Shown here one piece after another: positions 33,420-42,094 of a DNA stretch of 64,000 bases. The position numbers and the translations under genes are program-made. Positions within the stretch are counted from its first letter, which is position 1. Every line of letters starts with the position of its first letter. Under the pieces are notes generated by a model. The model worked only from the letters and a program-made list of their open reading frames with translations. It ran no database searches and was not told the origin of the DNA. Origin of the DNA: Chloroflexota bacterium (lineage in GTDB: Bacteria > Chloroflexota > Ktedonobacteria > Ktedonobacterales > Ktedonobacteraceae); the NCBI GenBank assembly GCA_902812455.1, contig CADDZH010000003.1, positions 1 to 64,000 on the forward strand. The letters run 5' to 3'.

Positions 33420-34409
33420 ATGCGCTCCTATGTCATCTCTTCTCGTATCGTAATGGTGTTGCTTCTGGCGTTGCTGCTCTTTCTAGCAGCCTGTGGGCAG
33501 ACTTCGCCATCCGCCGCCGGCGGGACGCTGGCTCCTACGCCGACGCCTGCCCTGGATGCCTACGGCACGCCGATAGCGTTTCCTTCCAGAGCACCCCAGC
33601 GTATTATCTCGATGGTGCCAACGACCAGCGATATGCTGGCTGCCCTTCACCTGGATAAGAAAGTGGTCGCAGTAGATTCCTATACTGTCTATCCGCCAGA
33701 TCTCGCCTCGCTGCCCAAAATCTCAACCTTTGGCAAGTATAACGTCGAGCAGATCGTTGCTCTCAAGCCCGATCTTGTTCTGAGCTACGGCCAGGATACG
33801 AAGCAATATGATTTTCAACTTGAGAAGCTGGGTGAGCATGTCGTAGACTTGCCTTCGACGAACCTGTCTGGCATTTTCCAGGAAATGCTGGTAGTAGGAC
33901 GCCTCACATTTACACAAAATACCGCCCAGCAGGTAGTACACCAGCTCCAGCAGCAAGTAAATCAGATTAAGGCGGCTGTCGCGGGCACAACGGCTCCCAC
34001 AGTACTGCTTGAACTGGATTACAGTAATCCTGCCGCTCCTTATGTCTTTGGCGGGGGCTCTTATGGAGATGAACTGCTGCAGGATGCCAACGGCATCAAT
34101 ATTTTCCATAACAATACAAGTAATGGAGGCTTCCCCCAGGTGACCAATGAAGCTATTATCAGCGCGAACCCGCAGGTGATCATCCTCACCGAAGAAATAG
34201 CCTATGGTGTCACTGTGGCTTCTGTGTACAGGCGGCCAAACTGGGAAAATATAGCGGCAGTAAAAGATCATCGCGTCTATCAAATTGGTCCCAGCCTGAT
34301 AGGGCATCCAGGGCCGCGCACGGTGCAATGGTTACAATGCCTGGCCCAGGTGCTCCACCCGGACAAATTCACGACACCTTTGCCATCGTATTGCGCCGCC
34401 ACCGATTAG
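33420..34409 (+). CDS. btuF: cobalamin ABC transporter, substrate-binding lipoprotein (BtuF-like)
   Basis: The 329-residue protein has a signal peptide with lipobox LAAC (C25), then a Ser/Pro/Thr tether, then the two-lobe helical-backbone fold of class III binding proteins: RIISMVPTTSDMLAALHL, YNVEQIVALKPDLVLSYGQ, and the C-terminal PNWENIAAVKDHRVYQI with YQ. Binding-protein genes of this class serve iron siderophores or B12; the riboswitch upstream identifies the substrate as a corrinoid. It is the first gene of the btuFCD operon. Confidence 0.9.
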   Translation: MRSYVISSRIVMVLLLALLLFLAACGQTSPSAAGGTLAPTPTPALDAYGTPIAFPSRAPQRIISMVPTTSDMLAALHLDKKVVAVDSYTVYPPDLASLPKISTFGKYNVEQIVALKPDLVLSYGQDTKQYDFQLEKLGEHVVDLPSTNLSGIFQEMLVVGRLTFTQNTAQQVVHQLQQQVNQIKAAVAGTTAPTVLLELDYSNPAAPYVFGGGSYGDELLQDANGINIFHNNTSNGGFPQVTNEAIISANPQVIILTEEIAYGVTVASVYRRPNWENIAAVKDHRVYQIGPSLIGHPGPRTVQWLQCLAQVLHPDKFTTPLPSYCAATD

Positions 34410-34430
34410 GCAAGCTGCGGAGGCAAGAGC

Positions 34431-35537
34431 ATGACCATCAAGAACACGGCTATTGAGACGGCAAGCCGCAGGCGATCAGTCACCGCCTTATGGCGCCAGT
34501 TGCAGGGCTACTTTGTTTTTCCGCTCCTGAGCCTGACGCTGCTGGTTACCATTCTTATAGCCGTGAGCTTTGGTTCGACGCCCATTCCGGTTAGCACCAT
34601 TGCGCAGGTTTTGCTCAATGGCACAGGCCTGTTTCATTTTGCCCGGCACTGGGATCCAACTACCGAGCTGATTATATGGCAGATACGCATGCCTGTTGTC
34701 ATCGGTGCCGCCCTGGTTGGCGCTGCCCTTGCTGTCGCGGGCGCTCTCTTCCAGGGCATGTTGCGCAATCCCCTGGCCGATCCCTTTCTGATCGGCACCT
34801 CATCAGGCGCGGCGTTAGGGGCAACCGTCGCCTTTGTGCTCCCACTTGACACTGTATATGGCGCGCTTTTCCCCATCACTCCTATCTTCGCGTTTATCGG
34901 CGCAATGCTGGCTGTGCTGTTCGTCTATGCCATTGCTCGTACCGGCAGTCATACCCCAGTCGTAACTTTGCTGTTAGCTGGCGTGGTGGTCAATGCTGTC
35001 CTGGTTGCTCTCCAGACCCTCATCTTAACACTCAGCCAGTTCTCCAACCTTGGCCTGCAGGCCCTTTTCAACTGGGTTTCCGGGGGGATAGCTGTGACAA
35101 GCTGGCCACCGGTCTTTGTCGTAGGCGGCATTATCCTTGCCGGTATCATCGTCTCTCTCGCTCTTGCCGGCGGGCTGGATGCTTTTGCCTTAGGCGAGGA
35201 GGGTGCAGCGCATCTGGGCCTGCATGTTGAGCGCCGCAAGTTCATCATCATTATGCTGGGCTCGCTGCTGACCTCGGCAGCCGTCTCGATCAGCGGCTTG
35301 ATTGGTTTCGTTGGCCTGATCATTCCTCATGCCATGCGCCTCTTGCTGGGGCCAGGCCATCGCCAGCTATTACCGGCGTCGGCGCTGGCTGGCGCTATCT
35401 TTCTCACGCTGGCCGATGTGCTGGCGCGCACTGTTATTGCACCGGCTGTATTACCTGTTGGCATCTTCACAGCCCTCGTAGGTGCTCCCTTTTTCCTCTT
35501 CCTGCTCAGGAGAAGTAAGCGAGAATACCGATGGTGA
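34431..35537 (+). CDS. btuC: cobalamin ABC transporter permease (BtuC/FecCD family)
   Basis: The 368-residue protein has about ten transmembrane helices. The family elements are visible: PLADPFLIGTSSGAALGATV, the coupling-helix region LGEEGAAHLGLHVERRKF, and the terminal GLIGFVGLIIPHAMRLLLGP. It forms the dimeric translocation pore with the ATPase encoded next. The gene starts 21 bases after btuF and overlaps btuD by seven bases. Confidence 0.93.
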   Translation: MTIKNTAIETASRRRSVTALWRQLQGYFVFPLLSLTLLVTILIAVSFGSTPIPVSTIAQVLLNGTGLFHFARHWDPTTELIIWQIRMPVVIGAALVGAALAVAGALFQGMLRNPLADPFLIGTSSGAALGATVAFVLPLDTVYGALFPITPIFAFIGAMLAVLFVYAIARTGSHTPVVTLLLAGVVVNAVLVALQTLILTLSQFSNLGLQALFNWVSGGIAVTSWPPVFVVGGIILAGIIVSLALAGGLDAFALGEEGAAHLGLHVERRKFIIIMLGSLLTSAAVSISGLIGFVGLIIPHAMRLLLGPGHRQLLPASALAGAIFLTLADVLARTVIAPAVLPVGIFTALVGAPFFLFLLRRSKREYRW

Positions 35538-36880
35538 TTGATAAATCTCTTCTCCTGTATGTTGACGGTGTAACATTTGGTTATGAGCGAGAGCCGCTTT
35601 TGTACGATGTTCGCCAGCAGGTCTCTGCTGGCGAAATGGTGGGCCTGCTTGGACCGAATGGCTCCGGCAAGACCACCCTGCTTCGCCTCATCAGCGGTGT
35701 CTTGCGTCCTCAAAAGGGACGGGTGCTATTCGAGGGTCGTGACCTGAGTCAATGGGGCAGGCGTGGCATTGCTCAGCGTATTGCGGTCGTGCCACAGGAG
35801 CTCTACATGCCGTTTGCCTTTACCGTTGAGCAGATGGTGAGCCTGGGGCGCACGCCCTTCATACATTTCCTCGGCTCGCCCACAAAGCGCGACCGGCAAG
35901 TCGTGCAGAACGCTATGCAGGCTGCTGATATTGCGCCACTGGCTCAACGCGTCTTTAATGAGCTGAGCGGTGGCGAGCGGCAGCGCGTACTGATCGCTAT
36001 GGCGCTGGCCCAGGAGCCCAAACTGCTCCTCTTAGATGAACCGACTGCACACCTCGACATAAAATACCAGGTTGAAACGCTGGAATTAGTGCAGCACCTG
36101 AATCGCGAACTCGGCGTGACAGTCATTGCCGCTATGCATGATCTGAACCTTGCAGCCCGTTACTTCCCGCGCCTCTTGCTATTTCAACGCGGTATCGTGG
36201 CCGATGCTGGTCCGGCTGAAGTCTTGCAGCCAGAACTCTTAAGCCGCGTTTATGGCATCAATGTTCAGGTCGGCATCTTGCGTGGCGCCGAGCACATCAG
36301 TGTCTTGCCGCCGGGTGTGACCGCGCCCGAGGATGACGAGGGCAGAGTTGTCCAGCCAAAGGTTCATGTTATAGCAGGCGGCGGTTCGGGCGAGCTCATT
36401 ATGCGCGGGCTGGCAGATGTGCATATCCCTTTTGTCGCCGGGGCGCTCAATGTCGGCGATAGTGATCATATGCTCGCCTTGCGTCTTGCCAGCAAAGTGC
36501 TTACCGAGCAACCTTATGCATCTATTTCACCCTCTGTGGCAGCAGAGGTGCGGGCAAGTCTCGCCCAGGTATCTATATTAATCGTCTGTCCCATGCCGAT
36601 TGGCCCCGGCAATCTTATCTTGCTACAAGAAGCTGTAAAGGCAGCGCGGCAGGGATTACCGGTTGTCTTATTTGTCCCTGCTCAAACTCAACGAGAGGAT
36701 TCCAGTGTACAGGGTGAATCAAAGATGATGGGCAGAGATAAGATGTCATATGCTGATATGGCAACTCGCGATTATACAGGTGGCGAAGGTGTTAAAGCTC
36801 TGGAAGCGCTTCTCCAGTCAGGGGCCTTTGTTGCGACATCGGTTAGCGAGGCTATTGAGATTGCCAGGCAACACATCTAA
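35531..36880 (+). CDS. btuD: cobalamin ABC transporter ATPase fused to a C-terminal domain (BtuD-like)
   Basis: Residues 1-245 are a standard ABC ATPase: Walker A GLLGPNGSGKTTLL, Q-loop at VPQELYMPF, signature ELSGGERQRVL, Walker B LLLLDEPTAHLD and the switch His in AAMHDLN. A family ATPase ends near residue 260. Here it continues for 190 residues as a separate alpha/beta domain: HVIAGGGSGELIMRGLAD, FVAGALNVGDSDHMLALRLA, VSILIVCPMPIGPGNLILLQ. That domain starts with a Gly-rich nucleotide-like strand and occurs in some archaeal and Chloroflexi BtuD proteins; its role is unknown. The gene is translationally coupled to btuC. Confidence 0.88.
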   Translation: MVIDKSLLLYVDGVTFGYEREPLLYDVRQQVSAGEMVGLLGPNGSGKTTLLRLISGVLRPQKGRVLFEGRDLSQWGRRGIAQRIAVVPQELYMPFAFTVEQMVSLGRTPFIHFLGSPTKRDRQVVQNAMQAADIAPLAQRVFNELSGGERQRVLIAMALAQEPKLLLLDEPTAHLDIKYQVETLELVQHLNRELGVTVIAAMHDLNLAARYFPRLLLFQRGIVADAGPAEVLQPELLSRVYGINVQVGILRGAEHISVLPPGVTAPEDDEGRVVQPKVHVIAGGGSGELIMRGLADVHIPFVAGALNVGDSDHMLALRLASKVLTEQPYASISPSVAAEVRASLAQVSILIVCPMPIGPGNLILLQEAVKAARQGLPVVLFVPAQTQREDSSVQGESKMMGRDKMSYADMATRDYTGGEGVKALEALLQSGAFVATSVSEAIEIARQHI

Positions 36881-36962
36881 ATAGCCATAATATCGAACAT
36901 CTTGCATTTTCTCCTCAACTCATGCATAATGCACGAAAACTGTTGTGGGAGATTTGTTATCT

Positions 36963-38492
36963 ATGTTAGCAAAAGTACAAAGTTGTGCAGTTATTGGCCT
37001 GGAGGGCGCTCTTGTCGAGGTGGAGGTCGATCTCTCAAATGGTCTTGCCGCTTTCACTATTGTTGGACTGCCGGATGCCGCTGTGAACGAGTCGCGAGAA
37101 CGGGTGCGCTCGGCTATCAGGAATAGCGGCTGCCTATTTCCCTACAAGCGTATCACGGTAAACCTCGCGCCAGCCGATTTACGCAAGGAGGGACCAGCCT
37201 ATGACCTACCTATCGCTATCGGCATTTTGCTTGCCTCCGGCCAGATCAATCCCGACGTGCAGCTCGGGGACTATCTCTTCCTGGGAGAACTCTCTCTGGA
37301 TGGAGGCCTGCGCCATACGAACGGTATTTTGCCCATGGTGGCCCTGGCATGCGAGAAACAGGTCAAAACCGTCTTTGTACCTGCAGAAGATGCTCTGGAG
37401 GCTGCGCTCATTCGCGGAGTCGCTATTTATCCCGTGGAGACGCTTACTCAGTTGATTGCTCATCTCAATGGCGAGCGGCAGATCGAGCCATATATGGCCG
37501 ATCCGCGCATCCTGGAACACGTTGATGCCATCGCCTATGGCCATGATATGGCGGCTGTACGTGGACAGGAACACGTCAAGCGTGCTTTAGAGGTTGCCGC
37601 AAGTGGGGGGCACAACATTCTGATGAGTGGTCCTCCCGGCTCCGGCAAGACGCTGCTCGCCCGCTCTGTGCCTTCCATTCTTCCTCGTATGACCATCGAA
37701 GAAGCCCTGGAAGTCACCAAGATTTATAGTGTGAGCGGGATGCTTCCGGCAGATATGCCGCTTGTGCTGCAACGACCCTTCCGTGCGCCGCACCATACCA
37801 TTAGCCATGCAGGCCTGGTGGGAGGTGGGCGCATCCCTCGCCCCGGCGAGATCAGCCTGGCCCATCGCGGTGTGCTTTTCCTGGATGAGTTGCCCGAATT
37901 TGGGCAGAACGTGCTGGAAGTGCTACGCCAGCCTCTTGAGGACAAAGTAGTGACGATCTCACGAGCGCAGGGCACGATTACCTATCCTGCCAACTTCATG
38001 CTGATTTCTTCAATGAATCCTTGCCCTTGTGGCTTCTATTCCGATCCCGTCAAAGAGTGTACCTGCTCGGCCACAGCCATCGCTCGTTACCAGAAACGCA
38101 TCAGCGGCCCCCTGCTCGACCGCATCGATATTCACATCGAAGTACCCCGCGTCGATTACGAGAAGCTGGCTGACAAGCGGAGTGTAGAGAACTCAGAGGC
38201 GATCCGCAAACGAGTGCAGGCAGCACGTGAACGGCAACTACAACGGTTAACTGATACCAGGCTTACCTGTAACGCCGAAATGGGGCCGACCGAAGTGCGC
38301 CAGTTTTGCCAGACGGATGCCTCCGGCGAAAAACTGCTCAAGGCGGCGATGCAGCAGCTACACCTGTCAGCAAGGGCTTATCACCGTGTCCTCAAGCTGG
38401 CCAGAACGATAGCCGATCTGGCGGAAAGCGAGATGATCCTGGCCAATCATATTGCTGAAGCTATCCAGTATCGACCGAGAGTAGGGATATGA
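36963..38492 (+). CDS. comM: ComM/YifB-family Mg-chelatase-like AAA+ ATPase
   Basis: I start at ATG 36963; GTG 36945 is in frame, but GGGAG lies between them. The product has the three-part YifB layout: an N-terminal S5-fold ChlI domain (EVEVDLSNGLAAFTIVGLPD, PADLRKEGPAYDLPIAIGIL), the AAA+ core with GPPGSGKTLLARSVPSILP, GLVGGGRIPRPGEISLAHRG and VLFLDELPEF, and a C-terminal zinc-like segment around NPCPCGFY and ECTCS. ComM drives branch migration during natural transformation. It is a single gene here; its presence does not by itself show competence. Confidence 0.95.
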   Translation: MLAKVQSCAVIGLEGALVEVEVDLSNGLAAFTIVGLPDAAVNESRERVRSAIRNSGCLFPYKRITVNLAPADLRKEGPAYDLPIAIGILLASGQINPDVQLGDYLFLGELSLDGGLRHTNGILPMVALACEKQVKTVFVPAEDALEAALIRGVAIYPVETLTQLIAHLNGERQIEPYMADPRILEHVDAIAYGHDMAAVRGQEHVKRALEVAASGGHNILMSGPPGSGKTLLARSVPSILPRMTIEEALEVTKIYSVSGMLPADMPLVLQRPFRAPHHTISHAGLVGGGRIPRPGEISLAHRGVLFLDELPEFGQNVLEVLRQPLEDKVVTISRAQGTITYPANFMLISSMNPCPCGFYSDPVKECTCSATAIARYQKRISGPLLDRIDIHIEVPRVDYEKLADKRSVENSEAIRKRVQAARERQLQRLTDTRLTCNAEMGPTEVRQFCQTDASGEKLLKAAMQQLHLSARAYHRVLKLARTIADLAESEMILANHIAEAIQYRPRVGI

Positions 38493-38634
38493 GCTTGCGG
38501 TCTGTTTTTCATATAGTTATTAGCCGCTGAAGCTGGCTTGAGGGGGTCGAGCACTTCACTATCAAGTATCAAGCAGAGGACAATAGCATAGTGTGTAGGA
38601 GCTGCGAGGTTAGTGAAAGCGCCTACGCGTGAAC

Positions 38635-39294
38635 CTATAGCTCATGTATATCCTGATTTTCTCTTCTGAGGGTATGATCCAAATATTCTATTTGGAATAG
38701 CGTACCTGAGATGAGCCAGGTTGGACCAACATATGGCCGAATCAGTAACTCTGCCGCAAGGCAAAGGTCGTCGCCTGGATTCCACTGAACGCCATTATCG
38801 CGAACCCATACTAGCGATCTATTCCCTAAAATCGCTTGATCTGGTCGGCATAGGAGTTCTGCAATGGTTGAGGGATGCTTCCCCAAAACCTTTCCTATAT
38901 TCTGGCTCACTTGTACAATACTTTCCCCATTATACGTATGAAAACTGGCTATAAGCCCATCAAGTAAGGGCTTGATCAAACTGGCGACGTTCACTGTCTT
39001 CTCAGAAGGTGCCATGATTGTCATTTTTAGACCAAAGTGTGAAAGAGAGTTTGCAGGGATATGATGCACTTCAACCTGGCTGGTTCTGAAAGAGTACCAG
39101 ATAGAAGCAGGATTTACTGCCGAGGTAAGGTGTGGGACTTCCACATTGTTCCATTGTGCTAATTTCTGAGCGGTCTGCCAATATGAGAAGCCGGCATGAA
39201 CATCTGCGATGGCATAGCGGTGATAGTGAAGAGAACCTGGAAGTGGCTGCGGTGGCTCTGGGACTGAAAAAGAACGTGTAAACGTCAAGAGCAT
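38635..39294 (-). CDS. hypothetical protein, no recognised family
   Basis: GGGGGAG lies six bases upstream of ATG 39294, giving 219 residues. The sequence is mixed alpha/beta, with an YADVHAGFSYW-like segment and a central helix after MTIMAPSEKTVNVASLIKPL. No signal peptide, membrane helix or metal motif is seen. The long clean frame and the good ribosome site argue that it is real. It is downstream of, and in the same direction as, a small membrane protein gene 100 bases away. Confidence 0.55.
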   Translation of the reverse strand: MLLTFTRSFSVPEPPQPLPGSLHYHRYAIADVHAGFSYWQTAQKLAQWNNVEVPHLTSAVNPASIWYSFRTSQVEVHHIPANSLSHFGLKMTIMAPSEKTVNVASLIKPLLDGLIASFHTYNGESIVQVSQNIGKVLGKHPSTIAELLCRPDQAILGNRSLVWVRDNGVQWNPGDDLCLAAELLIRPYVGPTWLISGTLFQIEYLDHTLRRENQDIHEL

Positions 39295-39403
39295 AGGCAC
39301 TCCCCCATATTAAGTGTGCCTGCTTGCTGTCTGTGGATTGGTCAAGACCAGGGAGGTTTCCTGAGGAGGATTTGCTTCAGGTGGGAGAGGCGAAGCGCGG
39401 GGA

Positions 39404-40033
39404 TTACTGGAAGACCTGAGGAGCGTAGCGCTCAAGATCGTCTTTCAGCCCACTCGTTCGCCAGGAATGGCCCATGAAGAGCAATGGAATATAGTGGTAG
39501 ATATCGTAAGGGCTCTCGCCTTTCCGTCCCAGCATAGCTGCAGCCCCTCTGGTGCTCTGCATAGCCGGGCGATGTTCCCGGATGCTATTTGCAATTGGCA
39601 TGATCTGAGGTGCCTCGCGCAGTTGCAGAGCATCGTACCTCCTCCAATATGGAGGGTTGGTGATACGAGAGATATTCTCCCAGGGAGAGAAAACCGTGTG
39701 GCCTGTGTAAGTGAAAATGATTCCTTCCTGCCCAGTGATCAGGAAATGCTGCTTTGCCGTTCGCCTGAGAATAAAGCCGAGCACGGCGAGAAATAACGCC
39801 ACGCCGACACATGCTAGGAAGAGGCCAATGTCACGTTTCACAACGAGAGCAACGATGGCCAAAGCTGCCAAGGCGACAGCTAGAAACAGGACATAGCCGA
39901 ATACAATTTTTTGGACAGAGCCACCCGTATAGACGTGGGGCCGAGTGAGCAGGTTCGAGAGATTTTGGGAGAATTCCACTTTTCCTCCTTCATGAATAGA
40001 CCGTTGGAGTAATTCACGCTCTACCTGGAACAC
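39404..40033 (-). CDS. membrane protein with two helices and a PH-like domain
   Basis: The 209-residue protein starts with a GTG; the site upstream is weak, so the exact start is uncertain. Two hydrophobic helices, VLFLAVALAALAIVALVV and IGLFLACVGVALFLAVLGFI, form a hairpin at residues 45-88. The soluble part after it (KQHFLITGQEGIIFTYTGHT, FSPWENISRI) has the strand pattern of a bacterial PH-like (bPH) domain. The role is unknown. The left end of the mobile-element island lies about 90 bases upstream of this gene. Confidence 0.55.
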   Translation of the reverse strand: MFQVERELLQRSIHEGGKVEFSQNLSNLLTRPHVYTGGSVQKIVFGYVLFLAVALAALAIVALVVKRDIGLFLACVGVALFLAVLGFILRRTAKQHFLITGQEGIIFTYTGHTVFSPWENISRITNPPYWRRYDALQLREAPQIMPIANSIREHRPAMQSTRGAAAMLGRKGESPYDIYHYIPLLFMGHSWRTSGLKDDLERYAPQVFQ

Positions 40034-40236
40034 GCGAAAGGAAGTTTGATGGCTTCGTCATGCTAGCGAGTAGATGCAGAGCATGCTGATTAACCAACGC
40101 GATGTGCAAGGTTACTTGCCAAAGCAAGAGGCTCATCTCGAAAAAAGTGAGGTTGCTTGCTTTTGGCGAGAAGTGGATGTGCAATGGGAGAAAGAGGAAC
40201 AACGGAGCAGGTCAAGGAGAGCGGAGAAGGGAGCAG

Positions 40237-41395
40237 TTAGGCGCGGCGCAGGACGTGCAGGCGTAAGAGGTCAAAATTGGCGCGACCGAACATCAGCCGC
40301 TTTTGCAGTTTTAAGCAGTTGACCTGCGCTTCCACGGGACCATTACTCCACTGGGAAGTGAAGGCGGCGCGCACAGCGGCAAAATCATGCCGGATGCCGT
40401 GAGCAAAGCTCATGAGTTCGCGAATGCCACTCTGCTCGGCTTGTGCCAGCCAGCTCTCCAGGTCCGTGTCTCGATGGTCGGCCAGCATCGAGACGAAGGC
40501 TTGAGTCAGCTCATAGGCGCGGTCGAGACCAGCATGAGCCGCGCGGATGCGGGCGATTTGCCCTCGTTGCTTCTCATCCAGCTTCACGGCTTGACTCACA
40601 TACAGCCAGGAGGCCCGCGCTGGGGACAGGCGGCGTTTCACGCACGGTTTGGGGACAGGATCGGCGGGTCCATTGACGCTGGCCCCATCCGCAGACAGTT
40701 CCAGCGAGGCTGAGTTTCCCGCAGCCCGATGCTGCTTGCGCACGCTGGACATGAAGAGGCGAAACAAGGCCACCGAGCCAGTGTAGCCACGTGCTTTGAC
40801 TTCCGAGTAGAGCTGGGAGCCATTCCAACATCCCGCCTTCCAGCGCTCCAGGATGTAGGGCTTGTAGGGATCGAGAATGCTTCCTTGATACGCCGCTCTG
40901 CTTCGCTCGGGAAAGGACTTGGCGACCAGAAATTTCCGCACCGTCTGTCGGGACAGGTGCAGCCGGCGTGCAATCTCTCGCTGGGAGATGGCCTGCTGAT
41001 GGAGCGTCCGCACGGCCTCATAGCGGGCGTAACGATTGGCGCGCGACACCTGGCTAGGAGACAAGGCCTCCTGACCATTCACTGACCTGGTGGGCAAGTG
41101 GCGTGGCTCCGATGACATCGACCGCCAATGCTTCTCGGGCTCGTCTGGTTTGGGCGCGTCTGCGAGTCTACGCTCCGCTTGTTTTCCCCGGGCCCGCAGC
41201 GGAATGCCGTCGGAAGCATCCTCCTCCACTTCCGGTAAGACCTTCTGCTTGCGCGCCATTCAGTTCTTTGAGCCCATCACGCAGGTTTTTCACCAGATGG
41301 AATCTGTCCGCAATCTGCTGCGCTTGTGGAGCGCCTTTCCTGGCCGCTGCGGCGTACTCTCCTCCTCGATCGCGGCTGATGACCTCGATTTCTGG
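40237..41395 (-). pseudogene. ISL3 transposase, C-terminal half, frameshifted
   Basis: Reading from the insertion junction, the frame gives [19 protein letters not shown] and on through [10 protein letters not shown], the central DDE part of an ISL3 transposase. At about 41260 a one-base shift moves the frame to a second segment that begins [15 protein letters not shown], carries a helix-turn-helix (REIARRLHLSRQTVRKFL), and ends SNGPVEAQVNCLKLQKRLMF, the C-terminal signature. The N-terminal half lies 4.4 kb away. Both the split and the shift inactivate it. Confidence 0.85.
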
Positions 41396-41479
41396 TTTTA
41401 ACCATACTACGGAAAGACAGCGTAGAGATACACAACAAGCCATGTACCCCTACGAAGTGGTAGTTTGTACCCTTCCTTG

Positions 41480-42094
41480 CTACCCGCCAGATTTTTCCTT
41501 GAACTTGTGAAGCTGAGCCTCCGCAGCTTCAGCCCGCAGCCGCCAGGTGAGCGCCTCATCTTGTTGCCCAAGCCAGCGTTCTCGCTGCTCGGCCAACGTT
41601 CGCTCGGCGGCAATCAAACGCTCGGCCAGTGCTTCCTTACTCATACGCAGATAGCGCTGACGTACCCGCTGCTCGTTCCGGCCAGGCTTGACCACACTTG
41701 GTGACGATGTCAGCGTCACGACTAGAGGTTTGGCTCTCTTTCGAGGCTCGCCTCGCCAGCTTCGATGTTGCTCGTAGTAGGCCCTGGCCTGCTGATTGTC
41801 AAGGATCGCACTCTCGGAGATGCCTCGATGGTCTGGGTCTAGCTCTTTCGATTTGAGCGCAATGGTGGAGAGCGAGACCCGCTGGTTGTCCTTGAGGAGC
41901 GCATCCACACTTCGTCTCACCAACTGAATGGTCCGTTGTCTCAGTGGTTCATACACGGACGCTTCGAGCCAGGGATGAGCTGGTTGCCCCTCAAAGCTAC
42001 TTGCTCGTTCTCGGTTGGATCTGGATGAGTGTCTGGCGTTTTTCGTCTTGTTGATAGGCGGCAATTTGTTCCATCTCCTTGAGTTCCAATTCAC
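41480..42094 (-). CDS. Tn554 TnpC-like accessory protein (DUF6262-type coiled coil)
   Basis: The 204-residue protein is basic with a helix-turn-helix-like centre (RVSLSTIALKSKELDPDHRG, ISESAILDNQQARAYY) and a C-terminal coiled coil (AERTLAEQRERWLGQQDEAL). In Tn554 the third gene, tnpC, is not itself a recombinase and affects the orientation or frequency of transposition; this protein has the same position and build. It overlaps the end of tnpB by 98 bases in another frame. Its GTG start is uncertain, and a TTG 11 codons later has AAGGAG before it. Confidence 0.7.
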   Translation of the reverse strand: MNWNSRRWNKLPPINKTKNARHSSRSNRERASSFEGQPAHPWLEASVYEPLRQRTIQLVRRSVDALLKDNQRVSLSTIALKSKELDPDHRGISESAILDNQQARAYYEQHRSWRGEPRKRAKPLVVTLTSSPSVVKPGRNEQRVRQRYLRMSKEALAERLIAAERTLAEQRERWLGQQDEALTWRLRAEAAEAQLHKFKEKSGG

